The position numbers and the translations under genes were made by a program. A stretch of 21,726 nucleotides of DNA from a virus: the IMG/VR virus record IMGVR_UViG_3300037963_000274, positions 1 to 21,726 of that record, one strand, 5' to 3'. This document shows, piece by piece, positions 21,620 to 21,726 of the stretch (the stretch's first letter is position 1; each line of letters starts with the position of its first letter). The notes beneath the pieces are model-generated. The model saw only the letters and a program-made list of their open reading frames with translations. It had not been told where the DNA came from and made no database searches.

Positions 21620-21726
21620 TTATCTAATCTCTAATGGCATTGGAACGATACATTGTTTTTCCTGCACTGGTATGTACTTAGGGTCAATAGGTACACCTTC
21701 AATTAGTTTTTGTCTTATCAAATGAT
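21620..21726 (-). CDS. C-terminal end of a gene entering from the right edge (partial)
   Basis: The last 34 codons of a - strand gene, with stop TAA at 21620-21622 and no start inside the window. It contains LIEGVPIDPKYIPVQEKQC and ends in PMPLEIR. Too little is left to name it. Its stop is one base from the next start, so it belongs to the same operon. Confidence 0.55.
   Translation of the reverse strand, partial: HLIRQKLIEGVPIDPKYIPVQEKQCIVPMPLEIR

Noticed and set aside
1-21726. tRNA genes, CRISPR array, integrase, insertion sequence or attachment site
   Set aside because: No cloverleaf, regular spaced repeats, recombinase motif or terminal inverted repeats were seen on either strand.

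Overview
The window is part of the genome of an AT-rich, lytic, T7-like marine bacteriophage. It has very short spacers, four-base gene overlaps and no host-like genes. The family signatures are a T7-type DNA polymerase, a primase-helicase, endonuclease I and a gp2.5-like ssDNA-binding protein. These occur with an adenosylcobalamin-dependent ribonucleotide reductase and several small metabolic genes typical of ocean phages. The base composition and gene set recall phages of streamlined marine proteobacteria (pelagiphage-like). The host itself cannot be read from the sequence. No integrase, tRNA, CRISPR array or insertion sequence was seen.

Layout: the left third (1-7684) is on the + strand and is the end of the virion-assembly module. 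It holds the tail end of an unknown gene, a T7 gp13-like protein, two large internal-virion-type proteins, two small membrane proteins, and then a complete IscA and a complete IscU. The last five genes are chained by ATGA overlaps, so the Fe-S genes are part of the late structural operon. A strong bidirectional terminator at about 7807-7847 separates this from everything to the right, which is on the - strand and converges on it.

The - strand module, read from right to left, begins with small phage genes (including DUF3310). Next come the primase-helicase, a PD-(D/E)XK-like protein and DNA polymerase. A textbook promoter then drives the ssDNA-binding protein, followed by an intrinsic terminator and a RecB-like nuclease. 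After these come a small membrane protein, endonuclease I, a conserved unknown and class II ribonucleotide reductase. A second textbook promoter (12556-12584) precedes two tiny genes, a glycosyltransferase, a three-domain glycosyltransferase/methyltransferase/DUF115 protein and a possible oxygenase. The last block is a holin, a 26-codon gene matching PqqA (the PQQ precursor peptide), and a coiled-coil protein. Holin, PqqA and coiled-coil genes share a nearly identical ribosome-binding leader.

The most notable content is the PqqA-like gene at 8176-8256 (easily missed because of its size), the phage-borne IscA-IscU pair, and the tri-domain sugar/methyl-transfer protein. Together with a B12-dependent reductase, the phage seems to touch three cofactor systems (Fe-S, PQQ, B12). 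The host would have to supply the remaining enzymes of each pathway.
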